Below are positions 36,901 to 45,668 of a stretch of 50,547 bases of DNA, piece by piece (position 1 is the first letter of the stretch; the number at the start of each line of letters is the position of its first letter). The notes beneath the pieces were generated by a model. It saw only the letters and a list, made by a program, of their open reading frames with translations, had not been told where the DNA came from and did no database searches. The DNA comes from Segetibacter sp. (GTDB lineage: Bacteria; Bacteroidota; Bacteroidia; Chitinophagales; Chitinophagaceae). The stretch lies in the NCBI GenBank assembly GCA_028288485.1, contig JAQBNO010000011.1, positions 1 through 50,547 on the forward strand. Direction: 5' to 3'. The translations under genes and the position numbers were made by a program.

Positions 36901-37395
36901 ATGGAACTGTTATTACCCGGAATTGGTTTGATTTTTTGGACACTGGTAGCTTTTTTAATCGTGTTCTTTATCTTGAAAAAGTTTGCCTGGAAACCAATTT
37001 TGGCTTCTTTAAAAGAAAGAGAAACAAGTATTGCTACTGCCATCTCTTCTGCCGAAAAGATGAAGGTAGAAATGGGGTTAATGAAAAGTGAGAATGAAGC
37101 ATTATTGGCGCAGGCCCGCGACGAAAGGGCAACGATAATCAAGGAAGCGAAAGACACAAGTAATAAAATGATCAACGAAGCTAAAGAAAAAGCAAGGGCT
37201 GAATACGATCGTATTATTGCAGAAGCACAAGTTGCCATTCTTCAACAAAAAAATGCTGCTTTAACCGACGTAAAGAACCAGGTCGGCCAGCTTGTGATCG
37301 AAGTTAGTGAGAAGGTACTACGCCGCGAACTCGCCAACAGAACCGAGCAGGAATCTTTTATAAAACAACAGGCTGAACTAGTGAAACTTAATTAA
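36901..37395 (+). CDS. atpF: ATP synthase F0 subunit b
   Basis: 164 residues from the ATG at 36901 (the TTG at 36886 lies in the hairpin/SD region and is rejected). N-terminal membrane helix (GLIFWTLVAFLIVFFILKKF), then W-K-P-I-L and a long charged coiled coil with many Glu/Lys/Ala heptads that forms the peripheral stalk. GGAGGG precedes the start, unusual for this genome. It is followed by atpH after 80 bases containing short AATTA repeats. Confidence 0.94.
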   Translation: MELLLPGIGLIFWTLVAFLIVFFILKKFAWKPILASLKERETSIATAISSAEKMKVEMGLMKSENEALLAQARDERATIIKEAKDTSNKMINEAKEKARAEYDRIIAEAQVAILQQKNAALTDVKNQVGQLVIEVSEKVLRRELANRTEQESFIKQQAELVKLN

Positions 37396-37475
37396 CAATT
37401 AACAATTACAAATTAGGAATTAGGAATTGGAAAACATAAAGACCATTCTCCATTTTTAATTTTTAAAATATAAAA

Positions 37476-38039
37476 ATGCTTAATCCACGTTTAGCAGGTA
37501 GGTATGCAAAAAGTCTGGTAGATCTTGCTGTTGAAAGAAACCAGCTTGAAGCAGTTTATAACGATATGCAGTACCTGCAGGCGGTTTGTAAGGCTAGCCG
37601 GCCTTTTGTTGCCTTGCTTAAAAGTCCTGTTATTCCTATGGATAAGAAAAGTAAGGCATTAACCGCGGTTACTACAGGTAAGATAAGCGAGTTAACGGCT
37701 GCTTTTAACCAGCTTTTAATTACCAAGAATCGTGAGTTTTATTTACCAGAGATCATAGATGCATTTATTGACCAGTATAACGCGATCAAAGGCATAAATA
37801 GAGTAAGATTAACCACAGCGTCTCCTATAAGTGAAGAATTGAAAAGTGCAATAGTTGCAAAACTTAAAACTGAAGCTTCTTTAAAAGAGGTTGAGCTGGA
37901 GACTGTAGTTAACGAGGAGTTGATCGGCGGATTCGTACTTCAATTCAATAATAATCTTGTTGATGTAAGCATACAAAGGGATTTACACGACTTAAAGGCA
38001 CAATTTGAAAAGAATATCTACGTACAACAAATCAGGTAA
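37476..38039 (+). CDS. atpH: ATP synthase F1 subunit delta
   Basis: 187 residues. Typical delta (OSCP) layout: N-terminal helical bundle starting NPRLAGRYAKSLVDLAVE, central KNREFYLPEIIDAFIDQYNA, and the C-terminal conserved segment ELIGGFVLQFNNNLVDVSIQ. It caps the F1 hexamer and holds the b-subunit stalk. The 178 bases before atpA are longer than the other gaps and carry a repeat-family member. Confidence 0.94.
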   Translation: MLNPRLAGRYAKSLVDLAVERNQLEAVYNDMQYLQAVCKASRPFVALLKSPVIPMDKKSKALTAVTTGKISELTAAFNQLLITKNREFYLPEIIDAFIDQYNAIKGINRVRLTTASPISEELKSAIVAKLKTEASLKEVELETVVNEELIGGFVLQFNNNLVDVSIQRDLHDLKAQFEKNIYVQQIR

Positions 38040-38104
38040 AAGGCCGGATGTCTTAGGGGAGAAAAGAGAGGCATGTACAAAGTGAAAGGTTGAATGAAGT
38101 GAGG

Positions 38105-38136
38105 GAGTACAAGAGTGCGACGCAACGAAAGTTAAA
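38105..38136 (-). repeat. Dispersed intergenic repeat, copy 9, inside the atp operon
   Basis: GTACAAGAGTGCGACGCAACG at 38107-38127 is the reverse complement of the GTTGCGTCGCAC-CTTGTAC type copy at 43238. It is located between atpH and atpA. Confidence 0.6.
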
Positions 38137-38217
38137 TAGCGAAAAAGAGTTGGGTTCAAAATAAATTTCTAACATTTCCAAACTCTGCTGAAGAGTTCGG
38201 AGCAAAACGATAGTAAT

Positions 38218-39795
38218 ATGGTTGACATAAAGCCAGATGAAATATCAGCGATATTAAGGCAACAGTTAAGCAACTTTAATGCATCCGCAGACCTGGAAGA
38301 AGTGGGTACAGTATTGCAGGTGGGTGACGGTATAGCAAGAATTTATGGGTTGAATAATGTGAGGAGCGGGGAATTGGTGGAGTTTGAAAGCGGAGTAAAG
38401 GCGATAGCTCTAAACCTTGAAGAAGACAACGTGGGTGTGGTATTGATGGGAGACCAGGACGATGTAAAAGAAGGATCAACTGTGCGTCGTACAGGAAAGA
38501 TTGCTTCTATCAAAGTAGGAGATGGGATGGCCGGCCGCGTAATAAATATGCTGGGAGAACCAATTGATGGTAAAGGTCCGCTTGTTGGTCAATTATACGA
38601 GATGCCATTGGAGCGTAAAGCACCTGGTGTAATTTTTCGTGAGCCGGTGAAAGAACCTTTGCAAACAGGTATTAAAGCTATTGACGCGATGATACCGATT
38701 GGAAGGGGTCAGCGCGAATTGGTTATTGGTGATCGCCAAACCGGTAAGTCTGCTATTTGTGTTGATACTATCATTAACCAGAAAGAATTTTATGCTGCAG
38801 GTAAACCGGTTTATTGTATATATGTTGCGATAGGTCAGAAGGCTAGTACAATTGCGGGTATCATGAAAACGCTGGAAGAAAATGGAGCAATGGCTTACAC
38901 CACCATTGTTGCGGCTTCTGCAAGTGACCCTGCGCCTCAACAGTTCTATGCTCCGTTTGCCGGTGCTGCGCTGGGTGAGTTCTTTAGAGATACTGGTCGT
39001 TCAGCTTTAATTATTTATGATGATCTTTCTAAACAAGCTGTAGCTTACCGCGAGGTGTCGTTGTTATTAAGAAGACCTCCGGGACGTGAAGCATACCCGG
39101 GTGATGTATTCTACCTGCACAGCCGTTTGCTGGAAAGAGCTGCAAAAGTTATTTCTAAAGATGAGATAGCTCAAAAAATGAACGACTTGCCTGAAACAAT
39201 TCGTCATTTGGTGAAGGGCGGAGGTTCATTAACAGCTTTACCAATCATTGAAACACAGGCGGGTGATGTGTCGGCCTATATTCCTACAAACGTGATCTCA
39301 ATTACTGATGGACAGATCTTCCTTGAAGGTAACCTGTTTAATGCTGGTATTCGTCCGGCAATTAACGTGGGTATTTCTGTAAGCCGGGTGGGTGGTAATG
39401 CACAGATAAAATCGATGAAAAAAGTGTCGGGTACTTTGAAACTTGACCAGGCGCTATATCGTGAAATGGAAGCCTTCTCTAAATTTGGTGGCGACCTTGA
39501 CCCAGCTACAAAAGCAGTATTAGACAAAGGTGCACGCAACGTGGAAATTTTGAAGCAGTTGCAATATTCACCTATGCCAGTTGAAAAGCAGGTAGCAATT
39601 ATTTACCTTGGTACACAAGGGTTATTGAGAGAAGTTGCGGTAAGAAGAGTTAAAGAATTTGAAGAACATTTTCTTGTTGAAATGGAAAATAAAATGCCGG
39701 AAGTATTAGCAGAATTTAAAAAGGGAGTTTTGAACGATGATAGCATTTCCAAAATGACCGGACTTGCTAAAAGCCTTACAGGCAACTATAAATAA
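38218..39795 (+). CDS. atpA: ATP synthase F1 subunit alpha
   Basis: 525 residues. N-terminal beta barrel, nucleotide-binding domain with the P-loop [27 protein letters not shown] and [33 protein letters not shown], and a C-terminal helical domain. Non-catalytic regulatory nucleotide-binding subunit of F1. atpG would be expected next on the same strand in many relatives but is absent: a terminator and an opposing gene follow at once. The catalytic beta (atpD), gamma and epsilon genes are not in the window. Confidence 0.97.
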   Translation: MVDIKPDEISAILRQQLSNFNASADLEEVGTVLQVGDGIARIYGLNNVRSGELVEFESGVKAIALNLEEDNVGVVLMGDQDDVKEGSTVRRTGKIASIKVGDGMAGRVINMLGEPIDGKGPLVGQLYEMPLERKAPGVIFREPVKEPLQTGIKAIDAMIPIGRGQRELVIGDRQTGKSAICVDTIINQKEFYAAGKPVYCIYVAIGQKASTIAGIMKTLEENGAMAYTTIVAASASDPAPQQFYAPFAGAALGEFFRDTGRSALIIYDDLSKQAVAYREVSLLLRRPPGREAYPGDVFYLHSRLLERAAKVISKDEIAQKMNDLPETIRHLVKGGGSLTALPIIETQAGDVSAYIPTNVISITDGQIFLEGNLFNAGIRPAINVGISVSRVGGNAQIKSMKKVSGTLKLDQALYREMEAFSKFGGDLDPATKAVLDKGARNVEILKQLQYSPMPVEKQVAIIYLGTQGLLREVAVRRVKEFEEHFLVEMENKMPEVLAEFKKGVLNDDSISKMTGLAKSLTGNYK

Positions 39796-39811
39796 TCGTT
39801 GAAGTTTTATA

Positions 39812-39853
39812 AAAAATAAAGGAAGCTGTTTTTAAACAGCTTCCTTTATTTTT
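39812..39853. terminator. Bidirectional terminator between atpA and the methyltransferase gene
   Basis: Perfect 20-bp inverted repeat (39812-39831 with 39834-39853), A-rich on one flank and T-rich on the other, so it can stop transcription from both sides. The stop codon of the minus-strand methyltransferase (39832-39834) lies in the loop, and its last codons are inside the stem. Confidence 0.9.
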
Positions 39854-40662
39854 TTAGCTATACACAAGATATTAGGTCCGTGATATTTCCCGATCAAAGA
39901 TTTCAGCAGCCGTATATAGGTAATTTTTCTATTGAAGTTAAGCGACGGAAACGGCCGGACTTTCAGATACACTATTTTAAAACCGAACAGCGGCAATATT
40001 TCTGAAATGTTTTCTATTGTGAAGAAGTTGATATGTACCGGCGGCCCTACCTGGTCTAACCTCGTTTTTTGTTTTTCTTTTGATTGATTGTAATACTTCT
40101 GGAAATTTGGAACGGTAAAACCAAAATAACCGTTTGATTTAAGAGAATGATTTATCATTTGCAGGCATTCTTTTAGATCTTCGATATGCTCGATAACTTC
40201 AAAAGCAACTATACAGTCCTTGTTTTTAATTGATTCCAGCTGTTGAAAAGACCCGTTTTTAACATTCACGCCTGCTTTTGCCGCAAGAGTGGCGGCTTGG
40301 TGGTCTAATTCAATCCCTTCATATTTTAACTGCTTGCTCTCGAGGTACTTGCCAACAATTCCTACACCCGCACCAATTTCTGCAAAGTTTGAACATCCTT
40401 TTTCCAGGAGTTTATTCAGGACAACTGTTTTATCATAACCAATGGGTGCTTGTTTTCCTTGCATAAGTTGATCTGCCTGCATTTTGTAAGCAGCGTAATC
40501 CTCCTGTTGATTATAGAGTTTGTCGTATAACTCTTTCACATACGTTTCGGACAGCGGATTTTTAAAAAAAATAAACCCGCATGTATTGCATTTAAGCAGC
40601 TCAAATTGAGGAAGGAAGCCGGAAGTAGTATTGCCGCAGATCTTACACGGGATAAAACTCAT
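39832..40662 (-). CDS. Zinc-ribbon class I SAM-dependent methyltransferase
   Basis: 276 residues. An N-terminal zinc ribbon with C6-x2-C9 and C25-x2-C28 (CKICG and CNTCG) is followed by a Rossmann methyltransferase: motif I EIGAGVGIVGKYL (E95 on), acidic loop GIELDH, and the FEVIEHIEDL motif typical of Methyltransf_23/UbiG-like enzymes. The ribbon plus methyltransferase layout occurs in sugar C-methyltransferases and tRNA or small-molecule modifiers, so the substrate is open. The last seven residues are encoded by a bidirectional terminator stem. No co-directed neighbour. Confidence 0.88.
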   Translation of the reverse strand: MSFIPCKICGNTTSGFLPQFELLKCNTCGFIFFKNPLSETYVKELYDKLYNQQEDYAAYKMQADQLMQGKQAPIGYDKTVVLNKLLEKGCSNFAEIGAGVGIVGKYLESKQLKYEGIELDHQAATLAAKAGVNVKNGSFQQLESIKNKDCIVAFEVIEHIEDLKECLQMINHSLKSNGYFGFTVPNFQKYYNQSKEKQKTRLDQVGPPVHINFFTIENISEILPLFGFKIVYLKVRPFPSLNFNRKITYIRLLKSLIGKYHGPNILCIAKKIKEAV

Positions 40663-40796
40663 TTTTCGCGTAAAATATTGAAAAATTATTTAGTAGCAAA
40701 AGAGAAACGTTTATTCTCTCATCCTTTTTAAAAACCGTCCATCATTTTGTTCTAAATTAATTTACGCTATTATTATGTTTATATAATAAACTAGTC

Positions 40797-40804
40797 TACG
40801 TTTG
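40797..40804 (+). promoter_or_regulatory. Probable -7 box of the TonB-dependent receptor gene
   Basis: TACGTTTG, 18 bases before the ATG; perfect TAnnTTTG. A weak TTATG-type match lies near the -33 position. Confidence 0.5.
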
Positions 40805-40822
40805 TAGGGCAAAACGAAACAA

Positions 40823-43066
40823 ATGAGAACTTTAATTCTACTTATAATCATATCTCTTCCCGTTAATTTATTGATCAGTCAAACAAGAGTTAGTGGAAGG
40901 GTGATAGACAATAAAGGAAAACCGATTGCAGGCGCAAGTCTTTCTTTAAAACAAACTTATGATGGAACTGTTACAGACTCTACTGGAAAATTTTCATTCC
41001 GTTCAACAGAAAAAGGAAAGCAAGTACTGGTGGCGTCTAATATTGGCTATAACCCGGTAGAGCAGTTAATTGACTTGCAAAATACTCCTTTGGACATGGA
41101 GATTGTTTTAAAAGAGAAGCTCGACGAACTGAGAGCTGTAATGGTAACAGCAGGGTCTTTTGCCGCAGGCGATTCTAAAAGAGCAGCGGTGATGAGTTCG
41201 TTGGATATAGCTACAACAGCAGGTTCCAATGCAGATATCACTGCAGCATTAAAAACATTGCCCGGGACACAGCAAGTGGGGGAGCAGGAAGGCTTGTTTG
41301 TGCGCGGTGGTGCCGGTTATGAAACAAAGCAATTTATTGACGGTACATTGGTGAATAACCCATACTTTTCAAGTGTGCCTGACATTGCCAGCCGGGGTCG
41401 TTTTTCTCCGTTTCTTTTTAAAGGAACTGTTTTTACAACGGGCGGTTATTCTGCTTTATATGGGCAAGCGCTGTCTTCGGCACTGCTACTTGAATCAATT
41501 GATCTTCCTGGAAAATCAGAAGTGAATGCTTCTATTTCTCCGTTGTTTTTAGGGCTTGGTACGCAGCAATTGGCAAAGAATAAAAAGTCTTCCTGGGGGG
41601 TAAACTATGGCTACGTAAATGTAGGCGTGTACTTTAAACTGGTAAAACAAACACCTGATTACTTTAAAACACCACAGTTTCATAACGGCGATGTTAACTT
41701 TCGTTTTAAAACAAAAAAGGGAGGCATCGTTAAGTTTTATTCCACTTTTGCCAATGGCAATCTTGGCTTAAGAAGACCTGATATCGACAGTTTGAATTTG
41801 AAAGACGCCTTTTCATTAACTAATTATAACTGGTATAACAACTTAAGTTGGAGAGAGAATTTAGGGAAGGAATGGAAGATGAATCTTGGGGCAGGTTATA
41901 GCACGAACAAAGATAATATCTCGCAACAGGTACAGGATCAAAGTAATCAGCCAAAGCATTTTCCTGGTAACATGTATTATATGCAAAACAAGAATTTTGA
42001 TTTGCAACGCAGGCAAGATCTTTCGCAGGTAAAGGCGGTTTTTGAAAAGAAGATCATTGGTATCAGTGCTATTCGTTTCGGAGGCGAGTTCTGGCATTCT
42101 TATGATAAAACAGTAATACACGATTCCTTATATAAGCTTATCGATAACTACACCGCTTTGTTTGCAGAATCCGACGTTTTTCTAACAAATGATCTTGCTG
42201 CAAAATTGGGTGTGCGGTTCGAGTATTCGGCGCTCCTTAATAAATCAGATATAGCGCCTCGTCTTTCACTTGCCTATAAAACCGGTAAAGATGCGCAGGT
42301 GTCACTGGCTTATGGCATCTTTTACCAGAAGCCCGAAAATAGCCAGTTGTATTATAGCACAGCTATCGGCATGACAAAAGCGAGCCATTACATCATCAAC
42401 TACCAGAAGATGAATCATGATAGAATTTTCCGCGTGGAAGCTTATTACAAGAAGTACGACGACCTCATTAAAATCTTTCCGGCGGCAAATTTCACCGCCA
42501 TTTATAATAACAGTGGGAACGGCGATGCAAAGGGAATTGATGTGTTTTGGAGAGATAAAAAATCGATCAAAAACTTTGATTACTGGGTAAGTTATTCTTA
42601 CATCGATACCAGGCGCGATTACCTGAATTATCCCGGCAAGCTGCAACCCAATTTTGTCGCGAACCATACTGCCTCAGTGGTAATGAAGCGCTTTTATACA
42701 CAAATAAAGTCGGGCTTTAATTTTACGTACACTTATGCAACCGGCCGGCCCTATTATAACCTGATGGTAAACAACAATAACAAATATATTATTGCCGACC
42801 AGGGTAAAACTAAAAGTTTTAACAGCCTGAACTTTAGTGCCGAGTATGTACCGAGCATAGGTAAGCAAAACGCAAAAACCTTTATTGTTCTATTTGCAAG
42901 CATGACTAATGTATTGGGTGCTAACCAGGTGTTTGGTTACAATTATTCGTACAACGGCATGTATAAAGAGCCCGTTACACCTCCTTCAAAAAGGTTCTAT
43001 TTTATTGGTTGCTTCTTAAGTTGGGGTGTAGACAGAAGTCAGGATGCTATTAATAATAATTTGTAG
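40823..43066 (+). CDS. TonB-dependent outer-membrane receptor with CarboxypepD_reg-like domain
   Basis: 747 residues. Signal peptide (LILLIIISLPVNLLISQ), then a carboxypeptidase-regulatory-like domain (about 22-100: RVSGRVIDNKGKPIAGASLS, TDSTGKFSF), a plug domain (ALKTLPGTQQVGEQEGLFVR, GGAGYETKQFIDG), and a ~500-residue beta barrel rich in aromatic residues with a phenylalanine/aromatic end. No SusD neighbour, so it is not a classical SusCD glycan importer. The ligand (siderophore, vitamin, metal or peptide) cannot be told from sequence. Possible local link: the zinc-ribbon methyltransferase gene is divergent upstream. Confidence 0.92.
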   Translation: MRTLILLIIISLPVNLLISQTRVSGRVIDNKGKPIAGASLSLKQTYDGTVTDSTGKFSFRSTEKGKQVLVASNIGYNPVEQLIDLQNTPLDMEIVLKEKLDELRAVMVTAGSFAAGDSKRAAVMSSLDIATTAGSNADITAALKTLPGTQQVGEQEGLFVRGGAGYETKQFIDGTLVNNPYFSSVPDIASRGRFSPFLFKGTVFTTGGYSALYGQALSSALLLESIDLPGKSEVNASISPLFLGLGTQQLAKNKKSSWGVNYGYVNVGVYFKLVKQTPDYFKTPQFHNGDVNFRFKTKKGGIVKFYSTFANGNLGLRRPDIDSLNLKDAFSLTNYNWYNNLSWRENLGKEWKMNLGAGYSTNKDNISQQVQDQSNQPKHFPGNMYYMQNKNFDLQRRQDLSQVKAVFEKKIIGISAIRFGGEFWHSYDKTVIHDSLYKLIDNYTALFAESDVFLTNDLAAKLGVRFEYSALLNKSDIAPRLSLAYKTGKDAQVSLAYGIFYQKPENSQLYYSTAIGMTKASHYIINYQKMNHDRIFRVEAYYKKYDDLIKIFPAANFTAIYNNSGNGDAKGIDVFWRDKKSIKNFDYWVSYSYIDTRRDYLNYPGKLQPNFVANHTASVVMKRFYTQIKSGFNFTYTYATGRPYYNLMVNNNNKYIIADQGKTKSFNSLNFSAEYVPSIGKQNAKTFIVLFASMTNVLGANQVFGYNYSYNGMYKEPVTPPSKRFYFIGCFLSWGVDRSQDAINNNL

Positions 43067-43136
43067 GGACCCGGGATATTTTGGATTATTTACGGATGGC
43101 GTGGAAAAGAAGGATGATAAATAAAGATTAAAAAGT

Positions 43137-43160
43137 AGAAGTGAGTGACACAACGATATC
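43137..43160 (-). repeat. Dispersed intergenic repeat, copy 10 (left arm of an inverted pair)
   Basis: AAGTGAGTGACACAACGAT (43139-43157) is the exact reverse complement of 34430-34448. Confidence 0.7.
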
Positions 43161-43225
43161 GAGGAAAGGTATGAAGCAGGTCAACAAAAAGAATAAAGAA
43201 AATTATGGACCCGGCACATGTAAGC

Positions 43226-43270
43226 CGATTAAACATCGTTGCGTCGCACACTTGTACTGTAAAATTTATT
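43226..43270 (+). repeat. Dispersed intergenic repeat, copy 11 (right arm of an inverted pair)
   Basis: ATTAAACATCGTTGC at 43228-43242 (15 bases shared exactly with 47968-47982 and, reversed, 28251-28265), then GTCGCACACTTGTACTGTAA. Confidence 0.75.
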
Positions 43271-43410
43271 TCAACAAGCATTTTCAATAAGAAATATAAA
43301 CATTATGAACATTCAAAATTCTAACTACCCAGCCACATCAAAAGACGAGGTGTTATGCAACATGAATACGAAAAATTAAAAAACCAACAAAAAAATTAAA
43401 ATCAACAATC

Positions 43411-44046
43411 ATGAAAAGTATCGTTTTATCATTTGCTCTTTTAGTGCTTTCAACCACTTCTTTTGCCCAGGGCAGCAAATTTCAGCAGGGAATGCAGGCA
43501 AACCTGGTCTTGTTCGATTCGATAAAAACACCTGACGACTATGTTAGCCTGGCTGCTACTTTTGAGCGCATCGCCGATGCTGAAAAAACACAGTGGCTTC
43601 CGTATTATTATGCAGCCCTTGCAACAATATTGAGGGGATTTTCCGATCCTAAAGCAGATAAAGATGCAGTGGCAGGTAAGGCAGAAGCTTTAATAGCAAA
43701 AGCCGAAGCCATTGAGCCTGAAAATGCAGAAATATTTTTATTGAAAAGCATGAATTCTACTTTGCATATGCTGGTAGATCCGCAGAGCCGCTGGCAACAG
43801 TATGGGGCGGCCGTAACCGAGTACAGGGAAAAAGCAAAACAATTAGATCCGAATAATCCGCGTGTTTATTACCTGGAAGGTCAGAACATATTTGGTACAC
43901 CTAAAGAGTTCGGCGGCGGAAAAGATAAAGCAAAACCACTATTTGCGAAATCACTTGAGTTGTTTAAGACATATAAACCTGCAGGAGCCTTCTATCCAAA
44001 CTGGGGACAAAAAACAACCGAGCAAATGCTGCAACAAGTTGAATAG
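43411..44046 (+). CDS. Secreted TPR-like hypothetical protein, 211 aa
   Basis: Signal peptide (KSIVLSFALLVLSTTSFAQ). The mature part is helical, with paired-helix segments that look TPR-like: AATFERIADAEKTQWLPYYY, AEALIAKAEAIEPENAEIFL, YREKAKQLDPNNPRVYYLEG and AKPLFAKSLELFKTYKPAG, each with the small-residue and Asn-Pro or Glu-Pro turn typical of TPRs. It should sit in the periplasm as a scaffold or substrate-binding helper. I do not know a specific function. No co-directed gene within 110 bases. Confidence 0.82.
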   Translation: MKSIVLSFALLVLSTTSFAQGSKFQQGMQANLVLFDSIKTPDDYVSLAATFERIADAEKTQWLPYYYAALATILRGFSDPKADKDAVAGKAEALIAKAEAIEPENAEIFLLKSMNSTLHMLVDPQSRWQQYGAAVTEYREKAKQLDPNNPRVYYLEGQNIFGTPKEFGGGKDKAKPLFAKSLELFKTYKPAGAFYPNWGQKTTEQMLQQVE

Positions 44047-44095
44047 TAAACGGGCAACTTGATTACACGAACAATTGAATTATAAATGTGAACAG

Positions 44096-44120
44096 ATGGT
44101 AAGTAACATAACTTACCGTT
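44096..44120 (+). terminator. Possible terminator after the TPR-like gene
   Basis: GGTAAGT, loop AACATA, ACTTACC hairpin; the T-rich tail is weak. Confidence 0.35.
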
Positions 44121-44157
44121 TGCTCGTGTTTAAAATAATCAAACTCATATTTGTACG

Positions 44158-44763
44158 ATGAATACCAGTGATAGCGATTTTAGTCCCCGGGAAAGCCTGC
44201 AGCTGATAAGGTCTATGATTGAGTCAACCAAAACCAGTATCAGCGACCACAGTCATTTTTTCCTGCTTTGGGGTTGGGCTACAATGATAGGTTGTTTATT
44301 GCAGTATTACTTGCTGGCGATAGTCAATTACCAGCACCATTATTACGCCTGGTTTATAACTATTGTTGCCGTAGTTCTCCATGTCATATTCATATATAAG
44401 TATGAACGTCACCAAAGGGTAAAAACTTTTATAGGCGAAGTACATGGTTATGTTTGGTTTATTATAGGCTTTTCATTTGTGGCGCTTGGTTTTGTATTTA
44501 CTAAAATTGGCTGGCAATATTCTTTCCCTTTTTACATTATGTTATATGGCATCGGCACTTACATTTCGGGTAGCCTGCTCAAGTTCACACCCATGAGAAT
44601 TGGTGGAGCTGCCTGCTTATTTTTGGTTGCACTGGCGCCTTACTTGGAGTATACGCTGCAAATTTTAATTACAGCTTTTGCCATTCTTATCAGTTATATA
44701 ATACCGGGGCATTTATTAAGAAATCAATACAGGAAATTAAAAATTACAGGTAATGGACGATAA
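44158..44763 (+). CDS. Membrane protein, paralog A of a pair, 201 aa
   Basis: A short acidic cytosolic N-terminus (SPRESLQLIRSMIESTKTSI), then about six membrane helices starting HFFLLWGWATMIGCLLQYY, and a basic end (YIIPGHLLRNQYRKLK). The following gene has the same plan: SGEESLMIIQQMINTAK, WIVWGWMLFLASILTVIN, and YIIPGHIANKEFKKL. The two share the ESL..I..MI..AK start, the W-G-W helix and the Y-I-I-P-G-H end, so they are paralogs from an old tandem duplication. The function is not known to me. The next gene starts 11 bases before this one ends. Confidence 0.85.
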   Translation: MNTSDSDFSPRESLQLIRSMIESTKTSISDHSHFFLLWGWATMIGCLLQYYLLAIVNYQHHYYAWFITIVAVVLHVIFIYKYERHQRVKTFIGEVHGYVWFIIGFSFVALGFVFTKIGWQYSFPFYIMLYGIGTYISGSLLKFTPMRIGGAACLFLVALAPYLEYTLQILITAFAILISYIIPGHLLRNQYRKLKITGNGR

Positions 44764-45385
44764 CGAAAAAGAACTTAGCGGGGAAGAAAGCCTGATGATC
44801 ATTCAGCAAATGATTAATACTGCCAAACACGAGCAAAAAGACGATGGTAAGGAATGGATCGTTTGGGGATGGATGTTGTTTCTTGCCTCTATCCTTACAG
44901 TGATCAACCTGCATTACCGCTGGCTCGACCTTTTTTTCTTTTGGAACATATTCGGCCTGGTAACTTTGGTTTACCTGGTGATAAGCATAATAAAATCTCG
45001 CTTTGTGAAAAAGGCAGTCAGAGTAAAAACGTATACGAGATCTCTGTTCGATAAATTGAACGCCGGTTTTTTTATCTGTATCATGTTTAACGTCGCTGCT
45101 ATAAACCTTGGTGTAGGGCCGGCAAAAGGTTTTGCTTTATTAATTGGTTTGTATGGTTTTTGGGTACTTATTTATGGAACTGCACTCGATTTTAAACCGT
45201 CCGTTATTGCTTCATTTGTTACCTGGGCGCTTGGATTTATTGCATTGTTTCAAACAGATTTCGAAGTGGTAATGTTATTGCATGCAGCGGCAGTATTATG
45301 TGGATACATTATCCCCGGCCACATTGCAAACAAGGAGTTTAAGAAATTAAGAGGTGGGAAAACAAATCAAAGCAGTGGTGTTTAA
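44753..45385 (+). CDS. Membrane protein, paralog B of a pair, 210 aa
   Basis: Second member of the pair, overlapping the first by 11 bases and the next gene by up to 32 bases, so translation is probably coupled through all three. It has the same N-terminal acidic helix, six predicted membrane helices, the W-G-W motif at the first helix and the conserved YIIPGH end. Acting with the first protein as a hetero-oligomer controlled by the winged-helix regulator downstream is an inference from order only. Confidence 0.85.
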   Translation: MDDNEKELSGEESLMIIQQMINTAKHEQKDDGKEWIVWGWMLFLASILTVINLHYRWLDLFFFWNIFGLVTLVYLVISIIKSRFVKKAVRVKTYTRSLFDKLNAGFFICIMFNVAAINLGVGPAKGFALLIGLYGFWVLIYGTALDFKPSVIASFVTWALGFIALFQTDFEVVMLLHAAAVLCGYIIPGHIANKEFKKLRGGKTNQSSGV

Positions 45386-45668
45386 AGAACTGGATCCCAT
45401 ATTACACTCTCAATTACGCCTGGCAGTCATGAGCCTGCTGATAAGCGTTAAGGAAGCGGAGTTTACCTTTATAAAAGAGAAGACAAATTCCACTGCCGGA
45501 AACCTGAGCGTACAGGTGCAAAAATTGAAAGATGTTGGCTATATCGAAGTAAGTAAGCAGTTTAAGGACAACTATCCTCAAACTACCTGCAAAGTAACGC
45601 AAAAAGGAGTGGAGGCTTTTGAAGACTATGTACAAGCCTTACAGCAGTATTTGCAGGTTGGGAAGTAA
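45354..45668 (+). CDS. Winged-helix transcriptional regulator, 104 aa
   Basis: GTG start at 45354, or GTG at 45375/45378, which would give a tighter overlap with the previous stop and a shorter N-terminus; family relatives I recall start a few residues before ELDPILHSQLRLAVMS. Core: LDPILHSQLRLAVMSLL, TFIKEKTNSTAGNLSVQVQK (recognition helix), LKDVGYIEVSKQFKDN (wing start) and TCKVTQKGVEAFEDYV. This is a MarR/ArsR-like one-domain DNA-binding protein that dimerises through the C-terminal helix. No sensor domain is present. It likely regulates its own operon and the membrane pair. Confidence 0.85.
   Translation: MGKQIKAVVFKELDPILHSQLRLAVMSLLISVKEAEFTFIKEKTNSTAGNLSVQVQKLKDVGYIEVSKQFKDNYPQTTCKVTQKGVEAFEDYVQALQQYLQVGK

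Larger units (their letters stand above)
43067..43410. other. Gene-free stretch, 344 bp
   Basis: Contains two repeat-family members in inverted orientation (43137-43160 and 43226-43270) about 70 bases apart. A 14-codon frame (43355-43399) ends 11 bases before the next gene; it is too short to call. Confidence 0.55.

Noticed and set aside
37396-37475. AATTA-rich short direct repeats between atpF and atpH
   Set aside because: Simple microrepeats (TTAACAATTAACAATTA, then AATTAGGAATTAGGAATT) of a kind common in AT-rich gaps; too short for a CRISPR or a mobile element call.
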